Source of the DNA: Paenibacillus xylanexedens
GTDB taxonomy: Bacteria > Bacillota > Bacilli > Paenibacillales > Paenibacillaceae
Length of the DNA: 64,000 nt
Assembly (NCBI RefSeq): GCF_017874615.1
Contig: NZ_JAGIKV010000027.1
Span: 16,993 to 80,992, forward strand
Reading direction: 5' to 3'
The translations under genes were made by a program, and so were the position numbers. The notes below the pieces were generated by a model. That model did not search any database, was not told the DNA's origin, and saw only the letters and a list, made by a program, of their open reading frames with translations. This document shows positions 35,990 to 45,931 of the stretch, in pieces; the first letter of the stretch is position 1, and the number at the start of each line of letters is the position of its first letter.

Positions 35990-38341
35990 ATGCAGCTCCT
36001 ATGGTCCAAATTTTCACCCGTGTTCCGCCGATTCCTCATTTCGTATCTTGTCATTCTGATGATTCCTCAAATTGCGGGATATGCCTCTTACCGAGCTTCC
36101 ATTGAAGCAGCCCGTTCCAGCTCCATTGAGAACAGTTTGAAGTCGCTGAGTCTTGGCAAAGAGATCATTGAGCGAAATCTTCTTCAAGTCGAAGCTTTTA
36201 CCAGACAGCTTGCCGTCAATCCCGATTTACAAAATTTAATTGCTGGGCCAAAGCCACATGATCTCTACAATGTCTACGGTATGAACCGTATGCAGCGGAG
36301 CCTCTCCATGTACAGCAGTACCAATGATTACTTGTCCCATTTCTTCATTCACATTCCGAACTACAATGCTATCATAACACCAAGAACCGTGTATTATCGT
36401 CCAGAGCATTATTATGCTGCCAATCAGCTGGACGGTATGTCGTTTGAACAATGGCATGACCAAATTCTCAAACAACCACACTTTAATGAAATCATACCGC
36501 TTCGAAACTATAAACGTGAAATACTCGGCACTGTGCTTGCAGACGTTCCCGCCATTACGTTTCTGCAATCTCTGCCTTTGAACAGCTTCAACAAACCGCA
36601 AGCAACGATTGGTGTCATGATTGATCAGGATCAGATGGCCAGCCTTACTCAAAATATTGTGGATCAATATGGCGGCTGGACTCTCGTCACCGATGCGGAA
36701 GGGCAGATCATTTTCTCCCTTGGCATTGAACAGGCCGAGGCCGAGCAAATGGCACAGAGTCATCGGAGAGAAGGTAATGCTGCGGAAACGGAGCTGAACG
36801 TGCAGAACGTACAGCCTGGAAGCGATGGTCGGCTGCTGATATCGATACAGTCCAGTCAAAATGGATGGAATTACATGGCAGGGATTCCGGAGAAAGCACT
36901 CATGACAAAAGCAGACCAAATCAAACAGGTCACGCTGGCCTTTACTTTGGCAACCATTGCCTTGGGACTGCTGTTCGGGCTGGTTCTGGCCTATCGGAAT
37001 AGTGCACCCGTATACAGATTGTTGGCCTCTTTTCGGGAACAAATCACCGATTCCCCGGACAGACGGGGCAATGAATATGATTTTTTGGCAAGCCATATTA
37101 ACAATCTCATTGCTAATAATGACTCACTTAAAAACGCCATGAATGAGCAGATTCCGTTATTGAGAGACGGTTTTATCAAACGTTTGTTAATCGGAGAAGT
37201 CTATACCTCACTTGAGTTGGAGGTTATCTCATCCCAGGCGCACATTTCTCTTCATAGCAGCAAGGGCTTGGCAGGCTTAGTGAAGGTAAACGGATATGCC
37301 AATCCGGACAGTGAAGAAACGATCCATGAACTGGGTGTCGCAAGGCTGCTCATCAAACAAGTACTTACAGAATGGAATGCGCAGCTGCTGATCACGGATT
37401 GGGGAACAGACCAGATCGCTTTTGCCTGTCCATTGGATGAGAACTCACTGAATGAAGCTATAGGGAGATGTGAAAAAGAGCTGAACACCTTGATGGAAGT
37501 GATCTACCGGGAGCATAGGATATCTACAACTATTGGCACAGGTGCAGCTTATGAGGTCTGGAATGATGCAGGGCGTTCCTTTGACGAAGCCAAACAAGCT
37601 CTGGATTATGCCATTCATATGGGAACAGATCATCTGGTGAGATTTGAAGATACGATGAAGGAAAATGAAATGTTCTATTATCCAATTGAGTCTGAACAGC
37701 GCCTGCTGAACACAATCAAAGTCGGGGAGCCTGAAGAGGCGATACGCATTTTGGAGCAATTGTTTCTTCGTAATTTAGAAGAGCGGGAACTGTCCTACGA
37801 GATGACACAGCAGTTCATCATGGAGCTGAAGGGGACTTTTCTGAAGCTGGACGAACCCAAATTCAAGCTGGATGCCTCCCTGCTGGAGGAATATAAAACT
37901 CGGGTGACATCCATTCAGATGACAGAAACGATTACTTCGCTGCGTGCAAAATTCAAACGGTTAACAGAAGACATCTGCGGTGATTTCCAGAGAAGAAGAG
38001 CAGGAGCACATGCGGATACTGTAAGCGAAATGATTTGTTTTATCCAACAACATTATGGGGATGCAAACTTGACGATCTATCGGATTGCGGAGCACATGAG
38101 CAAGTCCGAGAAGTTTATATCCCAACTATTCAAAGAACATACGGGAGAGAATCTTTCCGATTATGTAGAACGGGTACGCATCGATGCTGCCTCGAACTTG
38201 TTGCACTCCACCGGTCAGACCATTGACGAGATAGCGGAGGCCACCGGTTATAACAGTGCACATTCATTCCGCCGAGCTTTCAAGCGGGTACGCGGCATTT
38301 CTCCGAGTGTGTTTCGGAAAATGGACGTTCATAGCGGTTAA
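35990..38341 (+). CDS. Membrane-anchored AraC-type regulator (YesS-like)
   Basis: A 783-residue one-component regulator. Membrane segments near residues 17-35 and 310-330 enclose an extracellular sensor domain; a long cytoplasmic region is followed by an AraC domain at the end (IYRIAEHMSKSEKFISQLFK, IDEIAEATGYNSAHSFRRAF, RGISPSVFRK). GGGAGG lies before ATG 35990; the upstream extension to 35735 covers a terminator and promoter region and is rejected. It precedes the LplB/LplC/LplA-like importer genes and probably activates them when a glycan fragment is sensed outside. Confidence 0.9.
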   Translation: MQLLWSKFSPVFRRFLISYLVILMIPQIAGYASYRASIEAARSSSIENSLKSLSLGKEIIERNLLQVEAFTRQLAVNPDLQNLIAGPKPHDLYNVYGMNRMQRSLSMYSSTNDYLSHFFIHIPNYNAIITPRTVYYRPEHYYAANQLDGMSFEQWHDQILKQPHFNEIIPLRNYKREILGTVLADVPAITFLQSLPLNSFNKPQATIGVMIDQDQMASLTQNIVDQYGGWTLVTDAEGQIIFSLGIEQAEAEQMAQSHRREGNAAETELNVQNVQPGSDGRLLISIQSSQNGWNYMAGIPEKALMTKADQIKQVTLAFTLATIALGLLFGLVLAYRNSAPVYRLLASFREQITDSPDRRGNEYDFLASHINNLIANNDSLKNAMNEQIPLLRDGFIKRLLIGEVYTSLELEVISSQAHISLHSSKGLAGLVKVNGYANPDSEETIHELGVARLLIKQVLTEWNAQLLITDWGTDQIAFACPLDENSLNEAIGRCEKELNTLMEVIYREHRISTTIGTGAAYEVWNDAGRSFDEAKQALDYAIHMGTDHLVRFEDTMKENEMFYYPIESEQRLLNTIKVGEPEEAIRILEQLFLRNLEERELSYEMTQQFIMELKGTFLKLDEPKFKLDASLLEEYKTRVTSIQMTETITSLRAKFKRLTEDICGDFQRRRAGAHADTVSEMICFIQQHYGDANLTIYRIAEHMSKSEKFISQLFKEHTGENLSDYVERVRIDAASNLLHSTGQTIDEIAEATGYNSAHSFRRAFKRVRGISPSVFRKMDVHSG

Positions 38342-38496
38342 TGTAGGCTGTTTCTCAGGAACTATATTCGCTTTTTGTACTTTCTCAGCGTAACTGTACC
38401 TTTACGCATCCCCAGCGCAATCTTATGATTACTCAAAAAGTAAGCGCTACCAAGTTAAACTGAAGTTCAGCACGATTGGGAGCCAAGAATGGGGGG

Positions 38497-39471
38497 ATGA
38501 TTCTGAGAACCACAATGACCAGTGAATCAAAGTCCGTGGAGAAACCAAGTAAACCGTTTGCCTTAAAGCGAGCTTTATCCAGAAGCTGGAGGCGACATTG
38601 GCAGCTGTATCTGCTGATCCTGCCACCGATTGCTTACTTTATTATTTTCAAGTATGTACCCATGGTGAATGCAGTCCTGGCATTTAAAGATTACAACGTC
38701 ATCAAGGGGATCTGGGGCAGTCCGTGGGCCGGAACCAAGTATTTCGAATTACTTTTCAAAAATCCGGCGTTTGTCATGCTAATCAAGAACACACTCTACA
38801 TTTCGTTTTACAGTCTGATCGTTGGTTTCCCGATTCCTATATTACTGGCGCTCGCGCTGAACGAAATCAAAAACATACGATTCAAAAAAACAGTACAAAT
38901 GGTGACGTATGCTCCATATTTCATCTCTACCGTTGTTATGGTCTCCATCATTATGCTCTTTCTGTCTCCTAGGCTGGGTATTGTCAACACGATTGCAGGC
39001 GCCCTTGGTTTCGAAGCGGTGAATTTTCTCGGAGAGCCCGGACTGTTTCGATCCATCTACGTATTCTCAGATGTGTGGCAGGGAATGGGGTACTCCGCTG
39101 TGATATATCTGGCTGCTCTGGCAGGTGTTGATCCATCCCTATATGAAGCCGCCAAAGTGGACGGAGCCAACCGAATACAGAAAATCATCAATGTAGATCT
39201 GCCTGGACTACTTCCGGCAGCCGTCATCATTCTGATCCTGAGTGTAGGGAATATCATGGCTGTTGGGTTCGAAAAAATATATTTGCTGCAAAATCCGCTC
39301 AACCTGTCTGCTTCGGAGATCATCTCCACGTATGTCTATAAAATAGGCTTGCTGAATGCCAATTATAGCTTCGCTACTGCGGTTGGCCTGTTCAACTCGG
39401 TGATTAACCTGATTCTGCTATTAATCGTAAACGCGGTCGCCAAGCGACTGTCCAATACAAGCTTATGGTAA
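38497..39471 (+). CDS. Sugar ABC importer permease, LplB type
   Basis: About 324 residues, six membrane segments, EAA loop EAAKVDGANRIQKIINVDLP. The start is ambiguous: ATG 38497 directly follows GGGGGG, CTG 38503 has better spacing, and ATG 38515 and TTG 38476 also lie in frame. Pairs with the next permease; the binding protein follows. Sequence is close to permeases of aldouronate (methylglucuronoxylan) import systems. Confidence 0.9.
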   Translation: MILRTTMTSESKSVEKPSKPFALKRALSRSWRRHWQLYLLILPPIAYFIIFKYVPMVNAVLAFKDYNVIKGIWGSPWAGTKYFELLFKNPAFVMLIKNTLYISFYSLIVGFPIPILLALALNEIKNIRFKKTVQMVTYAPYFISTVVMVSIIMLFLSPRLGIVNTIAGALGFEAVNFLGEPGLFRSIYVFSDVWQGMGYSAVIYLAALAGVDPSLYEAAKVDGANRIQKIINVDLPGLLPAAVIILILSVGNIMAVGFEKIYLLQNPLNLSASEIISTYVYKIGLLNANYSFATAVGLFNSVINLILLLIVNAVAKRLSNTSLW

Positions 39472-39498
39472 CGGGAGCGAAAGGAGGAGAACCAACTT

Positions 39499-40428
39499 AT
39501 GCCTAACACACAGACAAATGCAGGTCGTTCCCGGATCAAGAGCAGCAGTACGATTCGTGAATCCTGGGGAGACCGCGTATTTATAACGGTTGTGTACTTC
39601 ATGCTGACTGTGGTGCTGATTGCCGTGCTGTATCCCTTGATATATATTGTGAGTTCTTCGCTCAGCAGCCCTGCTGCCGTCTCCTCGGGAAAAGTCTGGT
39701 TGTGGCCCATTGACCTGACGTTCGACGGTTACAAGTCTGTATTGCGGAATGATCAAGTCCTTACCGGGTATGCCAATTCCCTTTTCTATACAGCCTGCGG
39801 CACTTTCATCAGCGTGGCACTGACCATTATGATTGCTTATCCATTATCCAAAAAAACGTTTGTTGGCCGTAGCTCGTTAATGATGTTTATTACCTTCACC
39901 ATGCTGTTCTCGGGCGGTTTGATCCCTACCTATCTGGTGGTCAAAACCATGGGACTGATTGATACCCGCTGGGCGTTGCTGATTCCCAATGCCGTCTGGG
40001 TATGGCAAGTCATCATTGCCCGTACCTTTTTTCAGAACTCGATACCGGAAGAATTGTCCGAAGCAGCAGACATCGATGGCTGCAGTGACATCCGGTTTAT
40101 ATTCAGTATTATCCTGCCACTCGCCAAACCGATTATCGCCGTGTTGTCACTTATGTACGCTGTCGGTCAGTGGAATGCATACTTTGACGCCCTCATCTAC
40201 CTGAAATCACAGTCGCTCTATCCGCTACAGCTGATATTGCGCAGTATTCTTATTCTGAACAGCAGTACGGGGAACATGGATGCATCGGAAATGATCAAAC
40301 AGCAGCAGATGGCTGAACTCATGAAGTACTCGTTAATTGTGATGGCCAGCTTGCCGGTGCTAATCATCTATCCTTTTGTTCAACGGTATTTCGTGCAAGG
40401 CATGTTGATTGGCTCAGTCAAAGGATAA
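39499..40428 (+). CDS. Sugar ABC importer permease, LplC/YtcP type
   Basis: A 309-residue CUT1 permease with six membrane segments and EAA-like loop EAADIDGCSDIRFIFSIILP. AAAGGAGGAG precedes the ATG. Typical C-terminal ending YPFVQRYFVQGMLIGSVKG of this group. Forms a pore with the preceding gene product. Confidence 0.92.
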   Translation: MPNTQTNAGRSRIKSSSTIRESWGDRVFITVVYFMLTVVLIAVLYPLIYIVSSSLSSPAAVSSGKVWLWPIDLTFDGYKSVLRNDQVLTGYANSLFYTACGTFISVALTIMIAYPLSKKTFVGRSSLMMFITFTMLFSGGLIPTYLVVKTMGLIDTRWALLIPNAVWVWQVIIARTFFQNSIPEELSEAADIDGCSDIRFIFSIILPLAKPIIAVLSLMYAVGQWNAYFDALIYLKSQSLYPLQLILRSILILNSSTGNMDASEMIKQQQMAELMKYSLIVMASLPVLIIYPFVQRYFVQGMLIGSVKG

Positions 40429-40466
40429 GTTCATTTTTTCTATTATTCATGAGGGAGAGGATTGTA

Positions 40467-42107
40467 TTGAAAAAAGCGGGATTCATCATTCTTGCCTGTA
40501 TGCTGTTTACCTCGTTGGTACTTGCCGGATGTTCAAGTTCTGATAAGGGGAACGGGGAAGGCAGCGATCCATCAGGCAAGACGGCCATTAATGTGTTTGC
40601 TCACCAGGGTTCGGATACCAACCTGTCCACTAACAAATTCACGAAGAAAATGGAAGAGAAGTTTGATATTCAGTTCAACTGGACTACGGTTCCATTCGAC
40701 GGTGCAGCGGAGAAAAGACAGATTTCACTGGCTTCCGGTGATTACCCGGACTTGTATCTGCTCATCCCTTGGGTAGATCGTTTCTCCCAGACAGACTTGT
40801 TGAAGTTTGGTCAACAGGGGGTTATTTTGCCGCTGAATGATCTGATTGAGGAGCATGCTCCCAATATTAAAAAAGTACTTGAGAGCAATGACTATTATCG
40901 GGCCATGAACACTGCTCCTGACGGAAATATCTATGGTCTGACGGGTCTGAATGAATGTTTTCACTGTTCATACCCGAACAAGATGTGGGTCAACACCAAA
41001 TGGATGGAACAACTGGGCCTGACAGAACCCACGACGACAGAAGAATTTAAAGAAATGCTTCGGGCATTTAAAACGAAAGACCCGAACGGGAACGGCAAAG
41101 CCGACGAAGTACCACTAAGCGGTTCGACTGAAAATTTCGGTGTGCACATTATTCCGTACTTGATGAACGGTTTTATCTATGACGACGATCGGAATTATCT
41201 CATTGTCAATCAGGGGAAAGTGGAGACCGTAGTGAACAAACCGGAGTGGAAAGAAGGGCTTGCCTATATTAAATCCCTGTACGATGAAGGGTTGATTGAT
41301 CCAGGGGCATTTACCCAAAACGTCGGGGCCTTCAAAAAAATTGGAGATAACGCTGATGCACAGCTTCTCGGTGCGGGAGCAGCGATGCATCCATCATTAT
41401 TCGTAACCACTGCCGAAGGTTCTCCTTACGGGAATGATTACAATCCCATCCCTCCATTGAAGGGACCCCATGCTGCTTATGCTACGTACAACTATCCGAT
41501 TGATCCCGGAGCGTCCTTTGTACTGACAAACAAAGCCAGTGAGGAAACACAGATCGCGGCCATAAAGCTGCTGGATTATCTCTATACCCAGGAAGGAACC
41601 ATGGCATCATATCTGGGAGAAGAGGGCGTAAGCTGGCGCAAACCACAAGAAGGAGAAGTGGCGCTCAATGATCAGATTGAGCCGTTATATAAAGCCATTC
41701 CGCTTCCTTCTGGAGAAGAACCTCGTAATGACAGTTGGGCTGCATTGAGTCAGTACAATCATTATCAGGCATATCGGGACTCCGAAGTACAGGGGACAGA
41801 CATCTATGCCAATGATGGTGGTGAGCGACGTCTCTATGAGGCGACATTGTTAATGGAGGGCAAGGAACCGAAAGAGATTTTCCCTCATTGGGCATTGTGG
41901 GTAGATCCGTCCCAAGCTGATGAAGCCAGCATGATGCAGACCAATCTCAAGGATTACATCGATCAGAACGCCCTGCAATTTATTACAGGCGCCAAAAGTC
42001 TGGATAAGGATTGGGATGAATATGTGAAAGGCCTGGAGGGACTGAACATTAATCGATATCTGGAGATTATGCAATCTTCCTATGATACTTCTTCCGTTTC
42101 CAAATAA
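40467..42107 (+). CDS. Oligosaccharide-binding lipoprotein (LplA type)
   Basis: A 546-residue solute-binding lipoprotein with lipobox LVLAGC (Cys22). Family motifs include PLNDLIEEHAPNIKK, WMEQLGLTEPTTTEEFKEML and the EF-like DPNGNGKADEVP. TTG 40467 is taken as the start because GGGAGAGG lies six bases upstream; ATG 40449 overlaps it. Completes the LplB/LplC/LplA-like importer; likely ligands are xylan-derived oligosaccharides given the xylanolytic genes that follow. Confidence 0.9.
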   Translation: MKKAGFIILACMLFTSLVLAGCSSSDKGNGEGSDPSGKTAINVFAHQGSDTNLSTNKFTKKMEEKFDIQFNWTTVPFDGAAEKRQISLASGDYPDLYLLIPWVDRFSQTDLLKFGQQGVILPLNDLIEEHAPNIKKVLESNDYYRAMNTAPDGNIYGLTGLNECFHCSYPNKMWVNTKWMEQLGLTEPTTTEEFKEMLRAFKTKDPNGNGKADEVPLSGSTENFGVHIIPYLMNGFIYDDDRNYLIVNQGKVETVVNKPEWKEGLAYIKSLYDEGLIDPGAFTQNVGAFKKIGDNADAQLLGAGAAMHPSLFVTTAEGSPYGNDYNPIPPLKGPHAAYATYNYPIDPGASFVLTNKASEETQIAAIKLLDYLYTQEGTMASYLGEEGVSWRKPQEGEVALNDQIEPLYKAIPLPSGEEPRNDSWAALSQYNHYQAYRDSEVQGTDIYANDGGERRLYEATLLMEGKEPKEIFPHWALWVDPSQADEASMMQTNLKDYIDQNALQFITGAKSLDKDWDEYVKGLEGLNINRYLEIMQSSYDTSSVSK

Positions 42108-42164
42108 TTAAAGTCTCTGAATCATACAGAGCGGGAAAAGTTACTGCCTGTATTTGCACAACCA

Positions 42165-42212
42165 AACGTTCCCGGTTCGCAGTCAATATATGCGAGCCAG
42201 GAACGTTTTTTA
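42165..42212. terminator. Terminator after the binding-protein gene
   Basis: A long hairpin (arms 42165-42181 and 42191-42207 with AACGTTCC/GGAACGTT ends and TTCGCA/TGCGAG inside) followed by T6. It separates the importer operon from the leftward GH8 gene. Confidence 0.85.
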
Positions 42213-42329
42213 TTGATATAGATTAAATCGTAATAACATTGCATCCTTCTTAAAATTCTGTGATTGAACCTGTCCTGCAAGCCAAACGTTCACAGGACAG
42301 ATTCAACGGCTCGTGCAAATTCCCTTAGT

Positions 42330-43471
42330 TTAGTACATGCGATATTTTCCGCTTAGAGCGAGCATGCTGAAAAAATACAAGCAGTTGTCGTAATAACGTC
42401 GCTCTCCCTGACGCAAAGGTGTGTTCCAGAACTTGCGAACGAATGTGTCAGCATGTGGACCGTCCGCAGCCAGTGAAGCCATGGCATTGGTAGCCAGCAA
42501 ACCTACAGGATGCAGTGAAGGTTCGTCGAAAGGTTCACCTTCTATTGTATAACGACGATAATCGGACATTTCAATATCACTGAAGAAGGATTGAATCCGA
42601 TTGGATTGTTCGATCTGCCAGTGATCCTTGCGGAACCATTCCCAGTCCAGCGCTATATTCGCAGCAACACGGTAGGCATCACTGTAAAAATGTCTGAAAT
42701 CACCATGCGGCTGTATTGGAGCCGGAGAGCCGTCATAGTTCGCATATTCAGGTGATAGTCCGGTTACGGGATGGCAGGCTGTATGAAGGTAAGCTCTACT
42801 AGCGGCCGCCGCTTCTTTCCAGAAGCGCTGATCTTCTTCATCCGCATATTTCGCGAATAGCTCATAAAAATGAGGCAGATGGTAGGATGGGTCACTAAAC
42901 GGTGTTTCTGGTATGAATTTGATCAGTTTTGTTTCCGGGTCCCACATGGGATCGCCTTCGCCGTCTTCGCCTTGATGTATACATGCACGAAGGATCTTGC
43001 GGGCTTGTGCCTTGTAATCATAAGGTTCAGCGCCATCACCCCAGCGGTTGGAGGCAAAAAAAGCGCCATGGCAAAAAACTCCTCACCATCAGGAGCAGGA
43101 CCTTGCGAGAGTCGGGTTCCGTCAGGCTTGCAATGCCAGGCAAAATAATCTTTATAACGACCCGCTTTATGTTGCATAAACGTGTGTGAGAAATTCCAGA
43201 GTCGATCAAATTCTTCTTTTTTGTCCATCTGAACAGCCATCATCATGCCATAGGACATGCCCTCGGAGCGAACATCGAGATTACCGGTGTCCAGCAAATA
43301 ACCCTTGTCCTCACCCATGGGGTAATATATTCGAGTATTGTCATCGCCATAAAACAGCTCGTTCCATGTTTCTTCCAATCTGTTCGTGATCTCATTCTCA
43401 TCGTAGCCTAGCTTCAAAAACAGATTTGTATATGTACCCGTATCCCACGCGCCTTGACCCGTGATATTCAT
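42330..43471 (-). pseudogene. GH8 reducing-end xylose-releasing exo-oligoxylanase, split by one frameshift
   Basis: The sequence matches the Rex-type GH8 enzymes that take single xyloses from the reducing end of xylo-oligosaccharides in the cytoplasm. The first part (from 43471) holds catalytic acid Glu70 (VRSEGMSYG); the second (to 42330) holds the base Asp in FYSDAYRVAANI. The frame breaks in a run of seven A at 43056-43062 (plus strand). One more base there restores ALFFASNRWGDGAEPYDYKA and a continuous 380-residue protein of normal length. Both parts are otherwise intact, so this is a very recent mutation, a sequencing error or slippage-dependent expression. Confidence 0.92.
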
Positions 43472-43530
43472 GAGTATCCTCCTTCATCAATGCGGTTTTT
43501 CAAAATTATAACATGGAAATAGTATACAAA

Positions 43531-43544
43531 TTAAAGCGTTTACA
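43531..43544 (+). promoter_or_regulatory. Candidate cre box, one mismatch
   Basis: TTAAAGCGTTTACA differs from the CcpA consensus TGWAANCGNTNWCA only at position 2. It lies 60 bp upstream of the leftward GH8 start and about 220 bp before the SGNH esterase gene. Confidence 0.45.
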
Positions 43545-43607
43545 TGAAAAATTATAGGTGTTCAGATCTGCATGTCATTGTACTCAAATTAAAATGATAT
43601 ATTGGTT

Positions 43608-43661
43608 AAAATCCTATACTTTGTCAGGTTGTTGTAAAATTATGTAAGGGATACACTTTGG
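43608..43661. repeat. Leader element, copy 1, upstream of the SGNH esterase
   Basis: The stretch CTATACTTTGTCAGGTTGTT, continuing to TGTAAGGGATACACTTTG, recurs in altered form at 47601-47655. It precedes an intact SGNH gene here and a decayed SGNH fragment there, so it is probably the duplicated promoter/operator of this esterase. Confidence 0.65.
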
Positions 43662-43761
43662 GAGAAGGATCACATCTGATCTAATAATAATACAAGCTGT
43701 GATCCTTTAAAAGTTGTTTGAGGATGGTCAGAATCTAACCGGAAGGATGTGATGATGATTT

Positions 43762-45045
43762 ATGCTCCAGGATTCAGGAGATGCAGGTGAAAACACGGAA
43801 TTCACTGCACCGCGCGATCCAGTTGGAGTGACAGCGTCGGCAGTCAAGCCCGCAATTGATTTTGAGTCACCTAGATATCGCGACATGATTGGCCGATCTC
43901 TTCTGAACAAGGGAAATAATGTCAGATTAAAACGAGCCATTGAGAAGGCAAAAAACGGTGAACCTGTCGTTATCGCTTATATTGGAGGCTCCATTACCCA
44001 TGGTGCTGGTGCAGTACCTATTCATCTCCAATGTTACGCTTATCGGTCGTATGAGTCGTTCAAGTTTATGTTTGCGCTTTCAAAAGATAGTCCGATTCAT
44101 CTGATTAAAGCAGGTGTGGGTGGAACTCCTTCAGAACTGGGGATTGTACGTTATGATCGTGATGTGCTGAGGGGAGGTGCCGTTCAGCCGGATATTGTCA
44201 TAATCGAATTCGCAGTCAATGACGCAGATGATGAAACCCAAGGTAAATGTTACGAGAGTCTGGTACTCAAAGCACTTACTGCCGATAACAAGCCAGCGGT
44301 CATCTTGTTATTCAGTGTATTCGAAAATGACTGGAATCTACAGGATCGTCTCGCTCCGGTAGGCTGGCATTATGATCTGCCAATGGTAAGTGTGAAAGAT
44401 GCTGTCGTAGATCAGTTCAACAAGACAAAAGGTGAAGGCAACGTTATTTCCAAAAAGCAATTTTTCCATGATATATATCATCCAACTAATATAGGGCATC
44501 GAATTATGGCCGATTGTTTGGAATATTTGTTCGACGTGACGAATCGTTCTGAGTGGGATGAGAAAGATCATGATATTGAAAAAGCTCCGCTAATTGGAAA
44601 TGAATTTGTTAATGTGAAGCTGTTGGATCGGAAAAACGGTAATCACATTGCCCGAATTGATGCAGGCTCTTTTTGTAAAACGGACACGGATCTGCAGATG
44701 GTTGAGATGGATGCTCATGACTATGGTACACCTCAGTTCCCCAACAACTGGATGCGTACAGGAGAGGGAAAAGAGGATCAGAGCAGCTTTCGGATATGTT
44801 TGCAGTGCAAACGCCTCATTCTGATCTTCAAGGATTCTGGTAACGATGAATTCGGAACTGCACATATTAAGGTAGATGGGGTATTCGTCCAAAAAGTCGA
44901 TCCGCATCAAGTGAACTGGACCCATTGCCATGCCACACTTCTGCTTAACGAAGAGCATGTGGGGGAACACTCCATCGAGATCGAAATGGCGGAAGGTCAT
45001 GAACATAAATGCTTCACTATTCTGGGTTTTGGCTATGTGGATTAA
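43762..45045 (+). CDS. SGNH/GDSL esterase, probable xylan deacetylase, two domains
   Basis: A 427-residue protein without signal peptide. The SGNH hydrolase domain (about 50-265) has the nucleophile Ser in IGGSITHGAG, Gly in AGVGGTPSE, Asn in EFAVNDADD and the catalytic DxxH-like stretch DIYHPTNIGH. The C-terminal about 150 residues form a beta-rich domain. Within a xylan locus the likely job is removing acetyl groups from xylo-oligosaccharides. ATG 43762 is the first possible start after an in-frame TGA at 43756; GGAAGG lies upstream. The CE1-type esterase follows. Confidence 0.88.
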   Translation: MLQDSGDAGENTEFTAPRDPVGVTASAVKPAIDFESPRYRDMIGRSLLNKGNNVRLKRAIEKAKNGEPVVIAYIGGSITHGAGAVPIHLQCYAYRSYESFKFMFALSKDSPIHLIKAGVGGTPSELGIVRYDRDVLRGGAVQPDIVIIEFAVNDADDETQGKCYESLVLKALTADNKPAVILLFSVFENDWNLQDRLAPVGWHYDLPMVSVKDAVVDQFNKTKGEGNVISKKQFFHDIYHPTNIGHRIMADCLEYLFDVTNRSEWDEKDHDIEKAPLIGNEFVNVKLLDRKNGNHIARIDAGSFCKTDTDLQMVEMDAHDYGTPQFPNNWMRTGEGKEDQSSFRICLQCKRLILIFKDSGNDEFGTAHIKVDGVFVQKVDPHQVNWTHCHATLLLNEEHVGEHSIEIEMAEGHEHKCFTILGFGYVD

Positions 45046-45086
45046 CTGAAGACTGATAGTCACTCATATGTTCGGAGGAAAAGAGA

Positions 45087-45860
45087 ATGGAATTGATCTC
45101 ACCAGCAGTAACGGGATATGACCAGTATCGGGAGAATATACCACGTGGAGTCATGGAGACGGTAGAGTATCCTTCCACCACGGTTGGCAATTCCCGTAAA
45201 GCTATGGTGTACACCCCACCAGAATTTTCTTCGACAACGATGTATCCTGTACTTTTTCTTTTGCATGGTATTGGCGGAGACGAAACCGAATGGCATACTC
45301 ATGGTTCCCCGCAAATTATTCTCGATAATATGTACAACGATAATTTGCTTGAGCCCATGGTTATTGTTTTCCCCAACGGTCGCGCTATGTCGAATGACCG
45401 AGCCGAAGGAGACCTGTTTGAACCTGAGAAAATCAAAGCATTTAAACGGTTTGAATCCGATCTGCTCAACGATTTGATACCTTACATGGAGTCGAACTAC
45501 CCTTTGCATAAAAGCCGGGATAAAAGGGCGATTGCTGGTTTATCCATGGGTGGAGGTCAATCCTTAAATATCGGATTAAGTAATCTAGACCATTTTGCAT
45601 GGATCGGTGCTTTCTCCGCAGCCCCAAATACCAGAAGTCCGGAGCTACTTGTCCCTGATTTTTCGAAAGCGCCTTCATTACTCTCGTTGTTATGGATCTC
45701 TTGCGGTGAACAGGACAATCTCATAGAGATTAGTCTTGGGGTCCACCAATATTTGGCGCAACACGGAGTACCTCACATTTGGCATGAGGAACGTGGAGGA
45801 CATGATTGGCCCGTGTGGAAGAACGATCTGTATCTGTTTTCGCAACGTCTTTTCAAGTGA
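45087..45860 (+). CDS. CE1-type esterase (feruloyl or acetyl-xylan esterase)
   Basis: A 257-residue alpha/beta hydrolase of the esterase D / CE1 group. LLHGIGGDETEW forms the oxyanion region, the nucleophile is in GLSMGGGQS, the acid Asp is probably in SCGEQDN and the His in RGGHDWPVW. No signal peptide, so it should act on imported feruloylated or acetylated oligosaccharides. TTCGGAGG precedes the ATG; it starts 41 bp after the SGNH gene and probably shares its transcript. Confidence 0.9.
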   Translation: MELISPAVTGYDQYRENIPRGVMETVEYPSTTVGNSRKAMVYTPPEFSSTTMYPVLFLLHGIGGDETEWHTHGSPQIILDNMYNDNLLEPMVIVFPNGRAMSNDRAEGDLFEPEKIKAFKRFESDLLNDLIPYMESNYPLHKSRDKRAIAGLSMGGGQSLNIGLSNLDHFAWIGAFSAAPNTRSPELLVPDFSKAPSLLSLLWISCGEQDNLIEISLGVHQYLAQHGVPHIWHEERGGHDWPVWKNDLYLFSQRLFK

Positions 45861-45931
45861 ATTTGCTGAGAAACATTCATATCGGATTGTAGCATCAACC
45901 AAATCTATTAAAATATCAGGAGGTATCATCC

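Noticed and set aside
38447..38461. cre-like GTAAGCGCTACCA before the LplB-type permease
   Set aside because: Two mismatches at fixed positions of the CcpA consensus; too weak to list.
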